DNA of 64,000 bases from Verrucomicrobiales bacterium. GTDB lineage: Bacteria; Verrucomicrobiota; Verrucomicrobiia; Limisphaerales; UBA11320. The position numbers were made by a program, and so were the translations under genes. This document shows, piece by piece, positions 18,765-28,173 of this stretch (the first letter of the stretch is position 1; every line of letters starts with the position of its first letter). The stretch spans positions 1-64,000 of the forward strand of contig JAEUHE010000150.1 in the NCBI GenBank assembly GCA_016793885.1, read 5' to 3'. A model generated the notes under the pieces. The model ran no database searches. It saw only the letters and a program-made list of their open reading frames with translations, and was not told the DNA's origin.

Positions 18765-19375
18765 CGGCGAGCCAGCAGGATTCTTTGGCGGAGCTCATCA
18801 ATATAGGCTATGGGCGCGCCGCCGGAGCGCTTTCTGAGCTCACCGGATACCGGATCACTCTCGAGGTGCCGGAGGTGGCGATGCATACGCTGGACCGTAT
18901 CGCCGAGCTTCTAGGTGCCCTGATACCCTCGCAGGTCGCCAGTGTCGACCAGGTGTTCTCGGGTCCGATTTCGGGCCGCGCCTACCTGCTGCTCGATCAG
19001 AGGGCGGCGCTGGTACTGAGCCAGCTCTTGACCGAGAATTTCGCCGAGACCTCGCTGTTGGATTCCAACGCGCGAGAAACGATCACGGAGGTGGGGAACA
19101 TCCTGCTCAATGCGTGTCTGGGCGTCTTCGGCAATTTGCTGCACGTCCATGTCGCCTTTCACGTGCCGCGCTTTCGGCTCGATACCGTGGCGTCCGTGCT
19201 GGGCGCCGTCGATCGTGAATCCGAGGAATCGAAACGTTATGGACTCATGATCCACACCCGCTTTCACGTCAAGACGAAGGACATCGCGGGTTATCTCGTG
19301 ATCGTTCTGGGCATCGCCTCCCTGGACCGTCTCCTCGCGGAGCTGGACCAGTGGGAACAAAAGCAGCTCACATGA
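18755..19375 (+). CDS. cheC: CheC-family CheY phosphatase
   Basis: A 206-residue CheC-type protein that removes phosphate from CheY-like receivers. Both CheC active-site helices with the E-x3-N pattern are seen: LAELINIGYGRAAGAL near the N-terminus and ITEVGNILLNACLGVFGN in the middle. A CheD partner, usual for CheC, is absent from this cluster. It overlaps the receiver gene upstream by ten bases and the hybrid kinase downstream by four. Confidence 0.88.
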   Translation: MDLTASQQDSLAELINIGYGRAAGALSELTGYRITLEVPEVAMHTLDRIAELLGALIPSQVASVDQVFSGPISGRAYLLLDQRAALVLSQLLTENFAETSLLDSNARETITEVGNILLNACLGVFGNLLHVHVAFHVPRFRLDTVASVLGAVDRESEESKRYGLMIHTRFHVKTKDIAGYLVIVLGIASLDRLLAELDQWEQKQLT

Positions 19376-21471
19376 GCGGCCCAACCGAAAGCAGGCGGGA
19401 ATCGGACCCCAGCGTGGCGGGGATTCAGTCCGTAGTGAGTTGGCTTCAGGCCATAGCGCCCTACGGCATCCTGACCACTGATCGGTCCCTTCGCATTCAA
19501 ACATGGAATCAGTGGTTGGTTTTCCACAGCGGCCTGTCTGCTTCGGAGGCTATCGGGCGCAGCCTGGTGGAACTATTTCCCGACCTGCAGCAACGACGTC
19601 TTTTGTCCCGGTTCGAAAGCGCTCTGGCCGGGGAGATCAGTGTGTTGTCCACGGCCCTCCACAAATACCTGCTGCCATTTCCCGTTACTATCGAGGGTTG
19701 CCGGTCCCAGTGGATGCTCCAGACGGCGCGCATCGCTCCGTTGCCCGATGAGGATCGCATCGTGGGAACGATCACGATCATCGAAGATGTGACTCAACGG
19801 GAGTTTCACGCTTACACCCTCCGACGGCAGCAGGAGTTGGATCGTCTCCTCTCCGAATCCTTGGGAGCCATGATGGAGTCCACCCATGTTGTGCAGGATC
19901 TGGGTGCCATCCTCACGCCGATGCTGCCGTATCTTGGTTTTGATGCTCATTTTTGCTACGTCTGGCATCCTGGAATCAATCTGTTTCAACTTCGCTCCTG
20001 CTCCGGGGTGCCCACCGCTCAGCGCGAGGTGATGCGCGCGAAAAGGTTGGCGAATGAAGACCGCCTCAACTCTTCTGGTGGGCCCGCCAACATCCTTAAA
20101 ACGATGGCCAAGCACGCAAAGGTTCTGACGGCTTTAGGCATGAGCGGCGTGAGCTGTTGGCCTCTCTCGATCGCGGATGAGGTGTTGGGTTTCATCTCTT
20201 TTGGAAGTTATCCCCCGAGCGTGCTCGAAAGGGAGGAGTACCAGCTGCTGTCCCGCCTGGTGCATTTTCTGGCTCTCGCTCTGGATCGGGCGTCCAAGTC
20301 GCAACGAGTCTTGGCGGCCTCGCGGGCCAAGGATGATTTCCTGGCCGCGCTTTCGCACGAACTCCGAACTCCGCTCAACCCCGTTCTCATGTTAGCGAGC
20401 GATGGGGCACAGAACCCGGAGCTCGCGGCTTCGGTCCGGGAATCCTTTCGTTTAATTGAGAAAAACGCGCTCCTAGAGGCCCGATTGATTGATGATCTGC
20501 TGGACCTCACGCGGATCGAGAACGGAAAGGTAAGTCTGGACCTTCTGACGATAGACGGGCACACGGCCGTGATGGATGCGATCGAGAATGTTCGGACCGA
20601 TGCCGCCCAAAAGAACATCGTGGTGGTCCTGCAGCTCCAAGCCGATCGAAGTTATGTCCATGCAGATCCGGCCCGTTTGCAGCAGATTCTTTGGAACGTA
20701 ATTAAAAACGGCATCAAATTCACTCCTCCGGGCGGACGCCTGTGGATCTCGAGCAGCGTGGAAGGGGAATCCAAGTATTGGAAGTTGGAGGTCAAAGATA
20801 CGGGCATTGGCATGGAGCCGGCGGAGCTCGCTCGGATTTTTGATGCCTTCTCACAGGGCGAGCACGCGTCGGAGGGCGGCAGACACCGCTTTGGGGGCTT
20901 GGGCCTGGGCTTGGCGATCACTAAGAAGCTGGTCGAACTCTTCGAAGGCACCATCGAAGCCAGCAGCCCGGGGCGGGGGCGAGGCTCCACCTTTTTGGTT
21001 CGACTTCCGCTCTCCACGGCACCGCCGAGCTCCGAGGCTCCCGCGCGCCCGTTAAGGTCTCCCCCCGCGGCACCTTCAACATCGTTCCAAAGCGATGCCC
21101 CCGCGTTTCGGATTCTATTGGTCGAGGATCATGAGCCGACGCGGTCACCTTTTGCATCGCTGTTGGGGCGACGGGGTTATGAGGTTGTTGCCGTGGGGTC
21201 AGGGGTGGAAGCGTTGGAAGCAGCCGCGCGGTCCGGATTTGATGTGGTGCTGGCCGACATTGATCTTCCGGACATAGACGGGCACTCATTAATGGGATTT
21301 CTCAATAAACGTTATGGACTCAAAGGCCTTGCCTTGACGGGCCATGGCACAGAGACGGATGTGGCAAAGAGTCTGGAGTCCGGGTTCGTGGCGCATTTCA
21401 CCAAACCCATCAACCTCTCGGCTCTGGAGGAAGTCTTGCGGGAGCTTCTCGCTTCTCGCCGAGACTCGTAA
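19372..21471 (+). CDS. PAS-GAF hybrid histidine kinase closing the che operon
   Basis: A 699-residue cytoplasmic hybrid kinase. A PAS domain (about 18-135, PYGILTTDRSLRIQTWNQWL) is followed by a GAF-like domain (about 165-305). HisKA has the autophosphorylated His329 in [11 protein letters not shown]. HATPase has IKNGIKFTPPGG and [16 protein letters not shown]-terminal receiver has Asp629 in VVLADIDLPD. The start at 19372 overlaps the cheC stop as ATGA, so it belongs to the operon. It may feed a second input into the Che output or receive phosphate from CheA; that is inference. Confidence 0.9.
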   Translation: MSGPTESRRESDPSVAGIQSVVSWLQAIAPYGILTTDRSLRIQTWNQWLVFHSGLSASEAIGRSLVELFPDLQQRRLLSRFESALAGEISVLSTALHKYLLPFPVTIEGCRSQWMLQTARIAPLPDEDRIVGTITIIEDVTQREFHAYTLRRQQELDRLLSESLGAMMESTHVVQDLGAILTPMLPYLGFDAHFCYVWHPGINLFQLRSCSGVPTAQREVMRAKRLANEDRLNSSGGPANILKTMAKHAKVLTALGMSGVSCWPLSIADEVLGFISFGSYPPSVLEREEYQLLSRLVHFLALALDRASKSQRVLAASRAKDDFLAALSHELRTPLNPVLMLASDGAQNPELAASVRESFRLIEKNALLEARLIDDLLDLTRIENGKVSLDLLTIDGHTAVMDAIENVRTDAAQKNIVVVLQLQADRSYVHADPARLQQILWNVIKNGIKFTPPGGRLWISSSVEGESKYWKLEVKDTGIGMEPAELARIFDAFSQGEHASEGGRHRFGGLGLGLAITKKLVELFEGTIEASSPGRGRGSTFLVRLPLSTAPPSSEAPARPLRSPPAAPSTSFQSDAPAFRILLVEDHEPTRSPFASLLGRRGYEVVAVGSGVEALEAAARSGFDVVLADIDLPDIDGHSLMGFLNKRYGLKGLALTGHGTETDVAKSLESGFVAHFTKPINLSALEEVLRELLASRRDS

Positions 21472-21819
21472 TCGCCTGCCAGCAATTCTCCCGACCCGCT
21501 GCCTGGTGCGGATGGGCGTATTGCAACGTCAGGGTTTGCAAATTGAAACTCTCTTCGTGTGGCGCTGGAGCGACGAAGCGCTTCCGGCGGGCGAGGTCTC
21601 ATCCAGTCGGTTCATCGGAAGACTACGGCACGATATCTACTTCCCCACCATCTGGCACGCTCCTTGCGGAGGCGTCGTCGAAACGAAGCCCGATCGGGCT
21701 GAGAGAGCGATCTGACTGCCTCGGAAGATTGGAACTCCTATGGCCTACCAAGGACGAACTATTTGCGGTTTACAGGACTTTGTGACTGGGTTCCTCAGCC
21801 TGTGCCAGAGGTTGACCCT
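21472..21819. other. Gene-free stretch with a near-perfect sigma-54-like promoter
   Basis: No credible gene in the 348 bases between the hybrid kinase and the sigma-like gene. The main content is the -24/-12 element at 21652-21668. Two TGCA half-sites lie at about 21525 and 21538. Confidence 0.6.
21652..21668 (+). promoter_or_regulatory. Near-consensus sigma-54 -24/-12 promoter
   Basis: CTGGCACGCTCCTTGCG matches YTGGCACG-N4-TTGCW at all but the last base, with GG-N10-GC spacing. Transcription would start near 21679, about 140 bases before the GTG of the sigma-like gene. Confidence 0.6.
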
Positions 21820-22365
21820 GTGACTACAGAATCAGGCGACAGTCAACACTCCCGCTTTGAGAACTATGTCCTCAGTCATTGGGGAGACTTGTACCGCTTG
21901 GCAGTAGGGATTGGGTATGACCGAGCCTCAGCCGAGCGACTGATCCACGTCACCCTGGTCGCGGGTTTTGATAAACTCAACGAGCACGGGTTCCAGTCCC
22001 CTGCGGACGCAAAACTATGGCTGTTAAAACTGATGATCCGGTTTCCGGGTGAGGCCCTGGGCAATGAGGTTGACGATCTGAAACCATCTCGGGGTGCAGA
22101 GCCGGGTCTCCAGCCAGATTCGGATCCGCAGTTGGTTAGTGTTCATCACGGGTTGCAACAGTTAGGCGGACAACCACGCATTATTCTACTTTTGGCGATC
22201 CTCGAGCGGCGGAGTTGCGAGGACATAGCCGACATTCTAAAACTATCCGAGTCTGAGGTGAGGCGCGAACTAGCTCAAGGCGTGCTCCAGTTTCACAAGG
22301 CCTTAGCTGGAGAATCCCCTGAGTCGTCGCTGGTGCTTAGGGAAGCGAGCCCCCTTGGTCGATGA
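21820..22365 (+). CDS. Divergent ECF sigma-factor-like protein
   Basis: A 181-residue protein resembling a degenerate sigma-70 family factor. Residues about 12-55 (ENYVLSHWGDLYRLAVG...) look like region 2. Residues about 108-155 look like region 4: QQLGGQPRIILLLAILERRS, then a DIADILKLSESEVRRELAQG helix-turn-helix. The usual acidic DxxQ core motif of region 2 is not clear, so core binding or promoter melting may be lost. The GTG at 21820 has CAGAGG eight bases upstream; TTG 21763 is the longest alternative. The gene ends inside the convergent dehydrogenase gene (29-bp overlap). Regulation by the upstream -24/-12 element is an inference. Confidence 0.65.
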   Translation: MTTESGDSQHSRFENYVLSHWGDLYRLAVGIGYDRASAERLIHVTLVAGFDKLNEHGFQSPADAKLWLLKLMIRFPGEALGNEVDDLKPSRGAEPGLQPDSDPQLVSVHHGLQQLGGQPRIILLLAILERRSCEDIADILKLSESEVRRELAQGVLQFHKALAGESPESSLVLREASPLGR

Positions 22366-24436
22366 TTCGGAAGAATCCGGCTGCGCCCGCCGTGGGCAAG
22401 GTGAGTTCTTGCAGGAAGGTCGTTTGTAGGTCGGTCCATTGGGGTTCAGAGAGCGACATCTTTTTTTGCACCTTGTAGGGAGGGGCGCCGCCGGCCCATG
22501 AGAGCATCACTCCGTTCTGAGTCATGTCGATAGCGACGATCGCGAGCGAGGTGGCGGACGGGGGAACGATTTTGAAAACTTTTCCAGTCGTGCCGCTCGG
22601 GCCTGTTTTCGTCGAACCCAGAACATACAGTTCCCCGTCGGCATCTTCTCCGAAACCTTTGAGCAACACTCCCAGACCTCGGTTCTCTAGTCCAATCCGA
22701 AGTTCCGTCAGCGAATTGCTTCGGACGGCAAAGAGTCGACCTTGCCCGTCCCCGGACCGGCCGTAGTCCCCCGTCAGATACATACCTGACAGATTGGTTG
22801 CGGCCGATCCCCGGTAGACAAAGCCTCCGATGATCGCCTCTCCTTCGTCATGGTCATACTCCGCCTGCGGATCGATGAGGTCGACCGGTAAGTTGGCCGG
22901 AGGGGTTAAGGTCACGTAGCCGGAGTTGTTTCCATTTGCATTGAAGAAGAAACTTCCTTCCTTCAGCGGCCAGCCGTAATTGCCGCCCTTGATGACGACG
23001 TTCACCTCCTCGATTTGGTTTTGCCCCACATCGCCTAACCAAAGTTCCCCGGTCAACCGATCGAAACTGAACGCGTATGGATTTCGAAATCCGTAGGCGA
23101 AGATCTCCTGCCGCGTGCCCGCTTGATTTGCCCACGGATTGTCCCCCGGAACCCCGTACTGTCCGTTAGCAGAAGAGCGGCCGTCTACATCGATTCGTAG
23201 CATCTTGCCCAGGAGGTTGGTCAGGCTCTGAGCGTTCCCCCCCGCCACATGTCCCGCGCCCTGATCATCCGCTGCTCCACCGTCACCCGTGGCGATATAG
23301 AGTAATCCGTCCTGGCCGAAACGCAGCGTGCCACCATTGTGATTGGCCTGGGGCTGGTCGAGCCTGAGCAGCTCACGTCGTGAGTTGGGAAGCGCGCGAT
23401 TGGTGTTGGCGGCATCGAGTCTCCATTCAGCGAGGACGGACTGATGATTGTGGGTCTGACCTTCCGCCAGGGGGATGGGGAAGTCTGCCGCCGGCCCGAC
23501 TGGCTCAGATGTGTAGGTGTAGATCAGCGGATTCTGGGCGAAGTTGGGGTGGGCAGCCACACCGAGCAAACCCCGCTCATCGTAATTGGTATTGAGGGTG
23601 ACGATCCGGGATCGCAAATCCAGAAACGGGGTGGGCAGGGGGACCCCGTCGCTGACCAGGTGGATCAATCCGACTTGATCATAGACCAGCAGGCGTGTGC
23701 TGCCATCGTCGAGTGAGGCGATACCCAGTGGTGCGACCAGTCCCTCCATCACGCTTTCCAACTCAATGACCCTCGTGCTTCGGGCAATCGGCTGCGCGAT
23801 AGGGTTGGGGATTTCAACATCCACAGTCACTGACACCGGCGCGGAAGTGCTGATGCCTCCGTCGGTGCCCTTTGCACGGGCGGTTAACGTGTGACTGCCG
23901 ATATTGAGCGTGACGTTCAACTGGAACGGGCTGTTGGTGACTACGCCCACAGACTGCTCATCGTCAAAGAACTCCACCTCGCTCAACTCGACTGCAGAGA
24001 GATTGGTGGCGACCAGGAGCGCTGCACCCGAGGCGGGCAGGCGTTCACCTGCGGTCGGGCTGGTGATCGCCACTCTAACGGGTTCGTTCGTCTCCACCAC
24101 GTTCACCGTGCCAATCATACCCTGGAATTCGTGAAGCAAGCATACATAAGGAAAGCTCCCAGGCTGCAGGAAGGTCACCGAACAGCTTACGGGAACGGTT
24201 GGAGTGCCGCAAAAGACATCGCTTCCCACCCCAGTGACAGTATGTTCGCCTTGATCGTTGATCCAAATGACCGTGTCGCCGACGTTCACCGTTACCGTGG
24301 ACGGGATAAATGCGAAGTTACTCATGGATACCGTCGACGTTGCTCCCTGGCATCGCAGATGCGCCGTTAGCACCGTGAGGCACAGGAGCCCTAGAAGGTG
24401 GGATATCCGGCCAGCGCATGGTTTGCTTCGATTCAT
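22337..24436 (-). CDS. Secreted cupredoxin-fused PQQ-type sugar dehydrogenase
   Basis: A 699-residue secreted oxidoreductase. After a signal peptide (LLGLLCLTVLTAHLRCQGA) comes a cupredoxin domain with apparent type-1 copper ligands: His in GEHTVTG, then Cys, His and Met in YVCLLHEFQGM. A Big/Ig-like domain follows, then a glucose/sorbosone dehydrogenase beta-propeller (about 230-610) with GLLGVAAHPNF, NHNGGTLRFG, LYIATGDGG and YGFRNPYAFSFD. The C-terminus carries the short module KVQKKMSLSEPQWTDL...FFRI. The cupredoxin may pass electrons from the propeller. ATG 24436 is chosen to place the signal peptide first. Confidence 0.85.
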   Translation of the reverse strand: MNRSKPCAGRISHLLGLLCLTVLTAHLRCQGATSTVSMSNFAFIPSTVTVNVGDTVIWINDQGEHTVTGVGSDVFCGTPTVPVSCSVTFLQPGSFPYVCLLHEFQGMIGTVNVVETNEPVRVAITSPTAGERLPASGAALLVATNLSAVELSEVEFFDDEQSVGVVTNSPFQLNVTLNIGSHTLTARAKGTDGGISTSAPVSVTVDVEIPNPIAQPIARSTRVIELESVMEGLVAPLGIASLDDGSTRLLVYDQVGLIHLVSDGVPLPTPFLDLRSRIVTLNTNYDERGLLGVAAHPNFAQNPLIYTYTSEPVGPAADFPIPLAEGQTHNHQSVLAEWRLDAANTNRALPNSRRELLRLDQPQANHNGGTLRFGQDGLLYIATGDGGAADDQGAGHVAGGNAQSLTNLLGKMLRIDVDGRSSANGQYGVPGDNPWANQAGTRQEIFAYGFRNPYAFSFDRLTGELWLGDVGQNQIEEVNVVIKGGNYGWPLKEGSFFFNANGNNSGYVTLTPPANLPVDLIDPQAEYDHDEGEAIIGGFVYRGSAATNLSGMYLTGDYGRSGDGQGRLFAVRSNSLTELRIGLENRGLGVLLKGFGEDADGELYVLGSTKTGPSGTTGKVFKIVPPSATSLAIVAIDMTQNGVMLSWAGGAPPYKVQKKMSLSEPQWTDLQTTFLQELTLPTAGAAGFFRIIDQGGSLP

Positions 24437-24763
24437 AGGAGCTGTGTGGTTTGAGCGGGAGTTGTGCGTGCGGTCGTCGGAGGCCGCGATGGACCGCACT
24501 AGCTTATCGCGGGCCAATCACGTCGGGCCGTTTTCCTTCAATGCTCGAGTTGGATCTCAGCTCAGGCAGCGTCCCTTCGTGGCAACCTGCACAGTCTCCC
24601 GGGCACATTGCACGGGACGGGACGCTCCCACCGCGTCTGGAGCCCAATCCATGCTGTCCTCCCGCATGGACTGGGCTGGAGATGGTTTGGCTTCTTCGCT
24701 GGAAGGGAGATTCCCTCCGCTGAATCTTTGGCTCTCTTTTAGCTGGAGGGGACCTGGCTCACA
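24437..24763. other. Divergent promoter region
   Basis: 327 bases between the dehydrogenase (minus) and the YihY gene (plus). No gene is seen. A weak GG-N10-GC element on the minus strand (TTGGCCCGCGATAAGCT, 24501-24517) could serve the dehydrogenase. Confidence 0.4.
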
Positions 24764-25714
24764 TTGCGTCGCATGCCGTCCAGCAAATCAATCCTCTCGA
24801 TCTATCGGGTTTTCCGGGGTGCCGTACGGGAGTGGATGGATCGTGACGTCGCCAAGCTCGGGGCGGCGTTGGCGTTCTATACCTTGTTTGCCATCGCTCC
24901 CCTCCTGATCATGGTGTTGGCGATTGCGGGTTTCTGGTTCGGGGAGGAGGCTGCCAGCAGGGAGCTTTTTGCTCAGATATCGGGTCTCGTGGGCGCGGAG
25001 AGTGGGAAAACCATCCAGGCTTTGGTCGTGGCCGCCAATAGGCCCTTGGAGGGTGCTTCGGCTACCTTGATGGCTTCGATCACCCTGTTAGCCGGTGCCA
25101 CCGGTGTTTTCGTTCAACTCCAGGACGCCCTGAACTTTATCTGGAACGTGCCTCGCCGGAGCGGGAAAGGGATCGTGCGCTTCATTCGCGGTCGGGTGCT
25201 GTCTTTCGCGCTCATTTTGGCCGTCGGATTTCTGCTCCTCGTCTCGTTGGTTATCAGTGCGACACTCGCAGCAGTGAGTGCGTGGGTGGTGCGTTCGGCT
25301 TCCAGCGAGGCCTTCTTCTGGGAGGTGCTCAACCTGATCATTTCCATCGGGATCGTCACGCTGCTGTTCGCCATCATCTTCAAAGTGCTTCCGGATGTCC
25401 ATGTCGCCTGGCGGGTGGTCTGGCGGGGAGCCTTGGTCACTGCTCTCCTCTTTAACCTGGGCAAGCATCTTTTTGGACTCTATTTGGGCCGAACGGGCAT
25501 AGCCTCGGCATACGGGGCGGCCGGATCCCTCGTTGTGGTGCTGCTCTGGGTTTATTACTCCGCTCAGATTTTGCTGTTCGGGGCGACCCTGACGCAGATC
25601 TATTCCCGTCAACATCCCGCTGAGAACTCCAACTCCCCCACCGACCGAGCCCTGAAGGCTCCGACTGAGCAACGCGCTCATCCCATGCCCCGCTGGGCGC
25701 AACTCCTTGAGTAA
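24764..25714 (+). CDS. YihY/UPF0761 family inner-membrane protein
   Basis: A 316-residue polytopic membrane protein of the YihY (formerly BrkB) family with about six helices. Family marks are LGAALAFYTLFAIAPLLIMV near the N-terminus, the central ATGVFVQLQDALNFIWNVP, and GIASAYGAAGSLVVVLLWVY with AQILLFGATLTQIY near the end. The family's function is not settled. A GGAGGGG ribosome-binding site ends 12 bases before TTG 24764; ATG 24773 is the alternative. The C-terminal tail is hydrophilic. Confidence 0.88.
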   Translation: MRRMPSSKSILSIYRVFRGAVREWMDRDVAKLGAALAFYTLFAIAPLLIMVLAIAGFWFGEEAASRELFAQISGLVGAESGKTIQALVVAANRPLEGASATLMASITLLAGATGVFVQLQDALNFIWNVPRRSGKGIVRFIRGRVLSFALILAVGFLLLVSLVISATLAAVSAWVVRSASSEAFFWEVLNLIISIGIVTLLFAIIFKVLPDVHVAWRVVWRGALVTALLFNLGKHLFGLYLGRTGIASAYGAAGSLVVVLLWVYYSAQILLFGATLTQIYSRQHPAENSNSPTDRALKAPTEQRAHPMPRWAQLLE

Positions 25715-26034
25715 AAGCCGAAGGATGGACCGCTCGAAAACAATCACTCCTTGGCTGGCGATGAAGCAACGATGGGAGCCTGCTCCGGCGCTCGATGCGT
25801 TGCTGACCAACGCTGATCCCTGGTGCTCTCTGGCTGGCCGGAGCGCATCGGGTAAGGTGCAAGCCTTGGGCGGAGCAACCGGGCGCTTTGCATGGTTCCA
25901 CATCGCACATTCAATGGCTGACCCCGCCCACGGGCATCCTGATGAGCTTTGATCCTGGCATGGCATTAGCTGAGGTGGACCGATTCGTCATTGCACCCAG
26001 CGTTGGTATTACTTTTTCAGATTTGGAAGACTCT
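25715..26034. other. Gene-free stretch before the catalase
   Basis: No gene. It holds the sigma-54-like element at 25955-25971 and the catalase ribosome-binding site GGAAGA (26025-26030). An in-frame ORF extension from 25888 runs through it but has no catalase homology. Confidence 0.6.
25955..25971 (+). promoter_or_regulatory. Sigma-54-like promoter before the catalase
   Basis: CTGGCATGGCATTAGCT has GG-N10-GC spacing and two mismatches to YTGGCACG-N4-TTGCW. A start near 25982 would give a leader of about 53 bases to the catalase ATG. Confidence 0.45.
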
Positions 26035-28146
26035 ATGAACACTAAGCGGACATCCAAGGCCAGTAAGTCTCAACCCACAAAATCGATCAGTTCCTCCGGT
26101 GAGCAGTCACCGCGAGCGGGTGGCGAGCTGCATCAGGAATGCCGGGGAGAGCATGCTCCGCTTACTACCAATCAGGGGATGCCTATCTCGGACAATCAGA
26201 ATTCCCTGAAGGCCAACCCCCGAGGTCCCGTCCTGCTTGAGGATTTCGTGTTGCGGGAGAAGATCATGCATTTTGATCATGAGCGAATCCCCGAAAGGAT
26301 CGTTCACGCCCGGGGTACCGGGGTGCATGGCTTCTTCGAACTGACCACGAGCCTGAAGAAATACACCACCGCGAGGATTCTGACTGAGATAGGCGAACAG
26401 ACTCCGGTCTTTGTCCGGTTATCCACCGTGGCTGGCGGTGCGGGGTCGGTCGATACCCCGCGAGACGTGCGGGGGTTCGCGGTTAAGTTCTACACTCAGG
26501 AGGGGAATTGGGATTTGGTGGGAAACAACATTCCGGTGTTTTTCATTCAGGACGCGATCAAGTTTCCTGACCTGGTGCATGCTGTTAAAATGGAGCCGGA
26601 CCGCGGCTTTCCCCAATCCGCGACCGCCCACGACACGTTTTGGGACTTCATCTCGCTGACCCCCGAATCCATGCACATGGTGATGTGGATTATGTCGGAT
26701 CGAACGCTGCCTCGTTCCTTGCGGATGATCGAAGGTTTTGGCGTTCACAGTTTTCGGCTGATCAACAGCAGCGGAGAGTCGACTTTCGTCAAGTTTCATT
26801 GGCGTCCGCGGCTGGGCCTCCAGTCCACCGTGTGGGATGAAGCCGTCAAAATCGCCGGAGCGGATCCCGACTTCCATCGTCGGGAATTCTTCGAGGCAAT
26901 TGAAGCCGGTTCGTTTCCGGAGTGGGAGCTTGGGGTTCAACTCTTCACTCAGGCCGAGGCCGATCAATTTCCCTTTGATCACTTGGATGCCACCAAGCTG
27001 ATCCCCGAGGAGCTGGTCCCGCTGAAGATAATCGGGCGCATGGTCTTGAACCGATGGCCCAACAATTTTTTTGCGGAAACGGAACAGGTCGCTTTCTGTC
27101 CGTCGCACATAGTGCCGGGGATCGATTTCTCCAACGATCCGCTGCTTCAGGGACGGCTGTTTTCGTATCAGGACACGCAGTTATCACGCCTGGGCTCTCC
27201 CAACTTTCATCAGATACCGGTCAACGCGCCGAAGTGTCCCTTTGCCAATCAGCAACGGGACGGACAGATGCAGATGGCGCAGCCGTCGGGGCGAGTTGCT
27301 TACGAACCCAACTCGCTATCCAATACGTCGCCACGGGAAACCAGCGCCCGGGGCTTTCGTTCGTTCGCCGCAGTAGAATCCGGTGAGAAAGGTCGGGTCC
27401 GGCCTGAGAGTTTCGCCGACCATTACAGCCAGGCCCGGCAGTTCTACGTCAGCCAATCCGCAATCGAGCAGGCCCATCTGGCTTCTGCTCTCGTGTTTGA
27501 ACTCTCGAAAGTGGAGCACGAGCACATACGCGAACTCATGGTGGGACACTTGATCCACATCGATGAACCTTTGGCCAAGCGTGTGGCCGATGGATTGGGC
27601 ATGGAAAAGCTGCCTGCGCCTCCCCGAACCGCGGCTCCTGTGCAGCCGCTTCCGCCTTCCCCAGCCCTGCAACTCATCGGTAAAATGAAGCCAACCTTGG
27701 AGGGAAGATCGATTGGGATTTTGATCGCCGAGGGTTCGGATGAAGGACTGATCAAGAAGTTGCTTAAGATGGTTGCGGCCGAGCAGGCCACAGCCAAGGT
27801 CATAGCGCCGCGAATCGGGCCGGTGAAGCTTCTTAATGGTTCCTCGATGATGGCGACCGCGCAACTCGCGGGAACGCCCTCTGTCATGTTCGATGCAGTG
27901 GCGGTGCTGCTCTCGGAAACGGCGGCCTCCGCATTGAAGAAGGAGAGCGCTGCCATCGACTTCATGCGTGACGCTTTCGGCCACCTCAAAGCCATTCTCG
28001 TCGATCAGGGAGGGCTGGAGTTGTTGAGGGCGGCCAATCTGGAGCCGGATGGAGGAGTCGTTGTCGATGGAAATCTGGTCGCATTTCTGCAGGCGGCCAA
28101 GACCCGACAATGGGATCGGGAGAAAAAGGTCCGGACCTTGGCCTAG
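26035..28146 (+). CDS. katE: Large-subunit monofunctional catalase (HPII/KatE type)
   Basis: Heme catalase that converts hydrogen peroxide to water and oxygen in the cytoplasm. At 703 residues it is the large-subunit clade. Catalytic His91 is in [12 protein letters not shown], the active-site Asn in [13 protein letters not shown] (164/165), and the heme-ligand Tyr378 in [14 protein letters not shown]-terminal GATase1/DJ-1-like flavodoxin domain starts near residue 555 ([15 protein letters not shown]), as in HPII. ATG 26035 has GGAAGA four bases upstream and starts the usual basic, Ser/Lys-rich arm. The FAD oxidoreductase follows 27 bases later, probably in the same transcript. Confidence 0.94.
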   Translation: MNTKRTSKASKSQPTKSISSSGEQSPRAGGELHQECRGEHAPLTTNQGMPISDNQNSLKANPRGPVLLEDFVLREKIMHFDHERIPERIVHARGTGVHGFFELTTSLKKYTTARILTEIGEQTPVFVRLSTVAGGAGSVDTPRDVRGFAVKFYTQEGNWDLVGNNIPVFFIQDAIKFPDLVHAVKMEPDRGFPQSATAHDTFWDFISLTPESMHMVMWIMSDRTLPRSLRMIEGFGVHSFRLINSSGESTFVKFHWRPRLGLQSTVWDEAVKIAGADPDFHRREFFEAIEAGSFPEWELGVQLFTQAEADQFPFDHLDATKLIPEELVPLKIIGRMVLNRWPNNFFAETEQVAFCPSHIVPGIDFSNDPLLQGRLFSYQDTQLSRLGSPNFHQIPVNAPKCPFANQQRDGQMQMAQPSGRVAYEPNSLSNTSPRETSARGFRSFAAVESGEKGRVRPESFADHYSQARQFYVSQSAIEQAHLASALVFELSKVEHEHIRELMVGHLIHIDEPLAKRVADGLGMEKLPAPPRTAAPVQPLPPSPALQLIGKMKPTLEGRSIGILIAEGSDEGLIKKLLKMVAAEQATAKVIAPRIGPVKLLNGSSMMATAQLAGTPSVMFDAVAVLLSETAASALKKESAAIDFMRDAFGHLKAILVDQGGLELLRAANLEPDGGVVVDGNLVAFLQAAKTRQWDREKKVRTLA

Positions 28147-28173
28147 CGCCTAGCTGGAAGCAAGCAGGCGCAG

